Positions 60,510 to 64,000 of a stretch of DNA of 64,000 nt are shown here, piece after piece. Numbering within the stretch: position 1 is the first letter of the stretch; every line of letters starts with the position of its first letter. The stretch covers positions 13,435 to 77,434 of the forward strand of contig JAJRTR010000135.1 of assembly GCA_024278215.1 (NCBI GenBank). The letters are read 5' to 3'. The notes under the pieces were generated by a model, which saw only the letters and a program-made list of their open reading frames with translations, searched no databases and had not been told where the DNA came from. This DNA is from a bacterium (GTDB lineage Bacteria; UBP15; UBA6099; JAJRTR01). A program made the translations under genes and the position numbers.

Positions 60510-62688
60510 TGGCAGCCTGCACCTTCGCTGTCGTTTTTGCCTGTTCCTTTTTTCTCTGGTCTTTGAAGTCTTCGAGATCGGGATATTCCATCCTGGAGTG
60601 ATAGACATTCGCGAGCGTTTTCGTGAGCGTGAGCCGCAGAGTGTCGATCTGCTTGAGCGTGATATTGCATTCGTCGAACTGTCTGTCGAAGAGCCTGTCC
60701 TCGACGATGGAATTGACAGTGGTTTCGATAAGTTTTGGTGTCGGCTTATTGATGGAGCGTATGGCGGCCTCGCAGGAGTCGGCGAGCATGACGATGGCGG
60801 CCTCGACGGTCTGCGGTTTCGGGCCGGGATAGCGGAAGCTTTCCTCGGGGACGTCGCCACCGTCGGCGGCCGCGACGGCTTTATTGTGGAAATAAGAGAT
60901 TTTCGTCGTGCCGTGGTGTTGCTGAATGATGTCACGTATCTCGTCGGGCAGATTATAATCAAGGGCCATTTCGACGCCGTCCTTAACATGCGAACTTATC
61001 ACGAGCGCGCTGAGAGTGGGCGAGATTTCATCGAGCTGGCTGTGTCCTTCCATGCGGTTCTCGGCAAAGAAATATGGACGTTTGATCTTACCTATATCGT
61101 GGTAGTAGCAGGCTATGCGCACGAGCAGGGCGTTTACGCCCAGGGTTTCGGCGACATTCTCCGCCAGGTTGCCCACGAAGAAAGAGTGATAATATGTGCC
61201 GGGCGCGTTTATCAGCATTTGTTTCAGGAAAGGCTCTTCGGGGTTCGACAATTCCAGAAGGCGGTGCGAAGTCGTAATGTTGAACAGCCGCTCGAACGCG
61301 GGCAGCGAGCCTGTGGAAACGACGAAAGCCACGATGCCGTTGAGTGCGCCGAAAACAAAAATGTCGAGAACGGCCTGTTGCCAGGTAGTGAATTTTATCA
61401 GAGTCAGGATAAAGATTGCGGCCATATTCGAGAGCGAAACGGCCGCGCCGGCCTTGAGCATACTGTCCTTGTCCTGCGGTTTGATGGAATAGAAATGCGC
61501 GGCCAGGCCGGCGATGAGCGCCACGAGGAAATGCTCGAGTTGCAGGTTCAGCGTCAATGTGATGACAAGCGCGAGCACCGGCACTGCGACAAGGGACAGC
61601 ACGGGCCTCAGCAGCACGCAAACAAGGATTGTGAATATTGCGATGGGAGCGCCCTGGAGATATCCCGCACCCTGAAAAGTCGCGAACGAGCAGATTACAA
61701 CGGATGTCGCCGCGGTAAAGAACATCAGTATACAGAAAATAATGAATCTCTTTTCGTCGCCGTAAATATCGGGCGTTATGGTCCTCATGCACAGGCCGAT
61801 GACGAGGAATCCGAACCCGATGAGGAAAGCGAAACCGACGATTTTCATCCAGGAAGTGCTTCTCGACAACATACCGAGCGTCTTGAGCGCTTTTATGTGG
61901 TGCGGAAGTATCCTGTCGCCTTTGCGCACGATGATCTCGCCTTTGCGCAGGGTTTTCATGACCGGCATGACATCTTCGAGCGCTTTACTTTTTCTCGCGA
62001 GGGTAGCTTCCGGGTCCTCGACGAGGTTTTTCTTTATCGCCGAAAGGATTATCTCGCGAATCGCCGGAACGAGGCCGGTGGATACGCCTTCCTCCCTGGC
62101 GAGTTCTTCGATCTTCGTGCCGATATTCTCCAGTTCATTATCATCAATGACAACATTCGTATCGAGCCTCTTGAGAATTGTGTATGTCTGCAATCTGAGC
62201 TGAACCGGCTGGTCTTTTTCAAGCGAATACAGGAGGATGATCATCTCCTCGCTGAGCCCGAATTCGCGAAGTTTGCCGATGTAATATTTGCGGGTCACAT
62301 CCCCGGGGGCGAGGCTGTCCGCTTCGAGAATGTTTTTGAAAACAGCTTCCACATCCTGTTTGAAAGCCGGGTCTATCTTATAAGCGGCGGAAACATTGTC
62401 CGTGATGCGTTTTTTCATGGCGCTGGTCGCGGAAGTGTCCTCGTACTGGATGTTGCGCGGTGAAACGATATCGTAGTCGGCGATAGTGTCGGCCCTGTAG
62501 GTGACACCGCCGATGTGTGTAATGAGCAGAACGGCGCATACAGATATGTAAAGCAGGACAGTAGCGATAAAACGTTTGTCCGCGACAATATTCATCAGCC
62601 TGTCGAGACTGCCGGTTTCGCCCGTGTCAGCTTTTTTCTTTGCGGCTTCGCTCTTATTCCTTTTTCTTTTGCCGTCGGTTTTTACCAA
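60496..62688 (-). CDS. pgpH: PgpH/YqfF-type 7TM-HD domain phosphodiesterase
   Basis: 730 residues. One N-terminal helix, an extracytoplasmic 7TMR-HDED domain (residues about 65-280), seven transmembrane helices (about 290-470) and a cytoplasmic HD domain with YYHSFFV, CYYHDIGKIKRP (HD), ISSHVKDG and QQHHGT (paired His). Characterised relatives hydrolyse c-di-AMP. Its 3' end overlaps ybeY. The C-terminus is basic (DFKDQRKKEQAKTTAKV). Control of c-di-AMP would fit the K+ channel genes elsewhere in this window, though no link is proven. Confidence 0.92.
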   Translation of the reverse strand: MVKTDGKRKRNKSEAAKKKADTGETGSLDRLMNIVADKRFIATVLLYISVCAVLLITHIGGVTYRADTIADYDIVSPRNIQYEDTSATSAMKKRITDNVSAAYKIDPAFKQDVEAVFKNILEADSLAPGDVTRKYYIGKLREFGLSEEMIILLYSLEKDQPVQLRLQTYTILKRLDTNVVIDDNELENIGTKIEELAREEGVSTGLVPAIREIILSAIKKNLVEDPEATLARKSKALEDVMPVMKTLRKGEIIVRKGDRILPHHIKALKTLGMLSRSTSWMKIVGFAFLIGFGFLVIGLCMRTITPDIYGDEKRFIIFCILMFFTAATSVVICSFATFQGAGYLQGAPIAIFTILVCVLLRPVLSLVAVPVLALVITLTLNLQLEHFLVALIAGLAAHFYSIKPQDKDSMLKAGAAVSLSNMAAIFILTLIKFTTWQQAVLDIFVFGALNGIVAFVVSTGSLPAFERLFNITTSHRLLELSNPEEPFLKQMLINAPGTYYHSFFVGNLAENVAETLGVNALLVRIACYYHDIGKIKRPYFFAENRMEGHSQLDEISPTLSALVISSHVKDGVEMALDYNLPDEIRDIIQQHHGTTKISYFHNKAVAAADGGDVPEESFRYPGPKPQTVEAAIVMLADSCEAAIRSINKPTPKLIETTVNSIVEDRLFDRQFDECNITLKQIDTLRLTLTKTLANVYHSRMEYPDLEDFKDQRKKEQAKTTAKVQAANGKR

Positions 62689-62708
62689 TTGCTGCTCCGT
62701 AAACAGAA

Positions 62709-63665
62709 CTATCCTTTACTATCATCATCATCATAAGCCTCGATGATACGTGCCACGAGCTCGTGTCTGACCACATCTTTTTTTGTCAGGAATACAAAGT
62801 CGATACCCCTCAAACCCTCCAGCCTGCCTACAGCGTCTATCAGGCCTGAAGGTGTCTCCGGCGGAAGGTCCACCTGGGTTACATCGCCGGTAACCGCCGC
62901 CGAAGAGTTGCTGCCGAGTCGTGTCAGAAACATTTTCATCTGGTTGACCGTAGTGTTCTGCGCCTCGTCCATGAGCACGAAAGCATCGTCGAGCGTGCGA
63001 CCGCGCATGAATGCCAGCGGCGCCACCTCGATAATGCCGCGATCGAGGTAGCGAGCACATTTGTCTATACTCATCATGTTGAAAAGCGCATCGTATATCG
63101 GCCTCAGATACGGGTCTACTTTCTGCTGCAAATCGCCCGGCAGGAACCCAAGTTTTTCACCCGCTTCAACAGCCGGCCTGCAAATAATTATTCTCTTAAC
63201 ACTTTCCTCGATAAGTTTTTTTACAGCGACGGCAACAGCGAGATATGTCTTGCCCGTGCCGGCCGGCCCCACAGAAAACACCATATTCGATCTCGCGAGC
63301 GCGTTTATATATTCCCGCTGCTTCGGGGTTCTGGGCCTTATCGGACGCCCCAGCCCGTTTGTCAGCTTGATGTCGGCTTCGACTTTTTTGCCCGCCCCTT
63401 CTTCCTGCAGCAGCATCAGAGAATAGCGGATGTCCGACTTCTCGACCTGCATACCTTTTCGCACCTGCTCGAGCAGATTCCCGATCATTTCTCCGATACC
63501 TGCCGCGCCCTTGCCTGTGATCGTCAGCACACCGCTGCGGTGCGACACATGCACTCCTGTTTCCTTCTCGATGAACTTCACGTGTTCATCACTCTTGCCG
63601 AACAGGTTCATTGCTTCTTCCTGGTTGGCTACCGTTATTGTTGCTGTTTCGTTTATATTTGACAT
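62709..63665 (-). CDS. phoH: PhoH family ATPase
   Basis: 318 residues from the ATG at 63665 (MSNINETATI); the open frame continues upstream through a family-2 repeat and is rejected. Residues 15-70 form a KH-like RNA-binding fold; GPAGTGKT (Walker A), IICRPAVEAGEKLGFLPG, FVLMDEAQN (Walker B), TRLGSNSSAAVTGDVTQVDLP and ARIIEAYD complete the PhoH ATPase. A start at 63686 (MTALESDMS) is also possible. Role: RNA helicase/ATPase-like factor of the ybeY cluster. It is first in phoH-pgpH-ybeY-dgkA. Confidence 0.92.
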   Translation of the reverse strand: MSNINETATITVANQEEAMNLFGKSDEHVKFIEKETGVHVSHRSGVLTITGKGAAGIGEMIGNLLEQVRKGMQVEKSDIRYSLMLLQEEGAGKKVEADIKLTNGLGRPIRPRTPKQREYINALARSNMVFSVGPAGTGKTYLAVAVAVKKLIEESVKRIIICRPAVEAGEKLGFLPGDLQQKVDPYLRPIYDALFNMMSIDKCARYLDRGIIEVAPLAFMRGRTLDDAFVLMDEAQNTTVNQMKMFLTRLGSNSSAAVTGDVTQVDLPPETPSGLIDAVGRLEGLRGIDFVFLTKKDVVRHELVARIIEAYDDDDSKG

Positions 63666-63805
63666 GTCTGATTCCAGTGCAGTCATAGTGTTCGCTGTGT
63701 CGCGCAAACTCTGTATCGACGTGTTGGACGACGCATGGCGCGGTTGCCGACCCGCGCCCTGAAAAACGGGAGTGTTTTCATGCACAAAAATAAAATATTT
63801 CCTTA

Positions 63806-63984
63806 GAGCCAATTGCAAAATTCTGATTCTGCTGCGGTCGGCGGCTATTGTCCATAGCTGCGTTGTCGGCACAAAATCGTCCTCGACGTACTCTACAAAG
63901 TACGCCTGCGAGGATTTTACACCTCCGCCTTGCTCTGAACAATTTAGCTCGACCTCGCTACGAACATAATTTTGCAATTGGCTC
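63806..63984 (-). mobile_element. Family-2 repeat, copy B (MITE-like, 179 bp)
   Basis: Ends GAGCCAATTGCAAAATT (63806-63822) and AATTTTGCAATTGGCTC (63968-63984) are perfect 17-bp inverted repeats. The interior is the reverse complement of the copy at 12551 with about 85% identity by eye. Its long frame feeds a spurious extension of PhoH. The elements flank is CTTA on the left and TTTA on the right. The region 63666-63805 before it holds only the phoH leader and no gene. Confidence 0.88.
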
Positions 63985-64000
63985 TTTACATCTTTTCATC

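Noticed and set aside
60421-62463. 680-codon frame antisense to pgpH
   Set aside because: Mirrors the clear PgpH gene; its amino-acid composition is rich in Arg, His, Glu and shows no motif.
63666-63977. N-terminal extension of PhoH through the family-2 repeat
   Set aside because: It reads repeat sequence shared with 12551; PhoH is complete without it.
1-64000. CRISPR arrays, prophage or rRNA operon
   Set aside because: No regularly spaced direct repeats, phage structural genes or rRNA sequence recognised in the window.

Overview
The window comes from a Gram-negative, probably anaerobic bacterium of moderate-to-high GC. An outer membrane is implied by a PilQ secretin, apolipoprotein N-acyltransferase and a LolD-like exporter. 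Anaerobic, sulfate-reducer-like energy metabolism is implied by an Hmc/Tmc-type transmembrane redox complex with a multihaem cytochrome and Rrf1/Rrf2 regulators, and by an ADP-forming acyl-CoA synthetase. I cannot name the species. A deltaproteobacterial or uncultured candidate-phylum lineage fits best (inference).

Layout. 1-3105: end of a CgeB-like glycosyltransferase gene, an N-acyl-D-amino-acid deacylase and a small Cys-rich protein. 3310-4506: a pseudo-receiver/PilZ protein. 5004-11190: a GldA/GldF/GldG-like ABC operon whose GldG part is a tandem double protein, ending in a DUF4340 protein. 11514-18283: alpha/beta hydrolase, an MthK-like K+ channel overlapping a separate cyclic-nucleotide-binding protein, ADP-forming acyl-CoA synthetase, second D-aminoacylase. 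18325-26390 (minus): nucleotide-sugar dehydrogenase and the type IV pilus set pilMNOPQ. 26918-26991: tRNA-Met. 27105-28965 (minus): LolD/MacB-type exporter. 29138-32335: epimerase, two paralogous acyltransferases and a HicBA toxin-antitoxin pair between them. 32365-39971 (minus): a 1660-residue cohesin/beta-barrel-like surface protein, RsmI and a UbiB-family kinase. 40323-45167: two STAS proteins, Lnt, and orphan FlhB-tail and FliK-like proteins. 45686-54379 (minus): rrf2, tmcD, hmcE, hmcF, hmcA, hmcB, hmcC, a 43-residue hmcD-like gene and rrf1. 54741-57173 (minus): a membrane-anchored unknown and a PmbA/TldD protein. 57650-63665: PAP2 phosphatase, a CPBP-like protein with lost catalytic residues, and the cluster phoH-pgpH-ybeY-dgkA (minus).

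The noncoding spaces are the most unusual part. At least three families of short non-autonomous repeats (MITE-like) are present. Family 1 (174-191 bp, ends made of palindromes, flanked by 4-bp direct repeats) has three near-complete copies plus solo or degenerate end palindromes. Family 2 (about 180 bp, 17-bp terminal inverted repeats) has two full copies plus end fragments. The two families appear to share a common core. A third, 93-bp element carries 16-bp perfect inverted repeats and an exact 8-bp target duplication. Many copies sit directly upstream of genes and create false N-terminal ORF extensions.

Functional threads. The Hmc/Tmc operon would move electrons between periplasmic cytochromes and the cytoplasm under redox control. 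The two deacylases flanking an ADP-forming CoA ligase suggest catabolism of N-acyl-D-amino acids with ATP recovery. PilZ, CNMP-binding and PgpH (c-di-AMP hydrolase) proteins point to three nucleotide second messengers.
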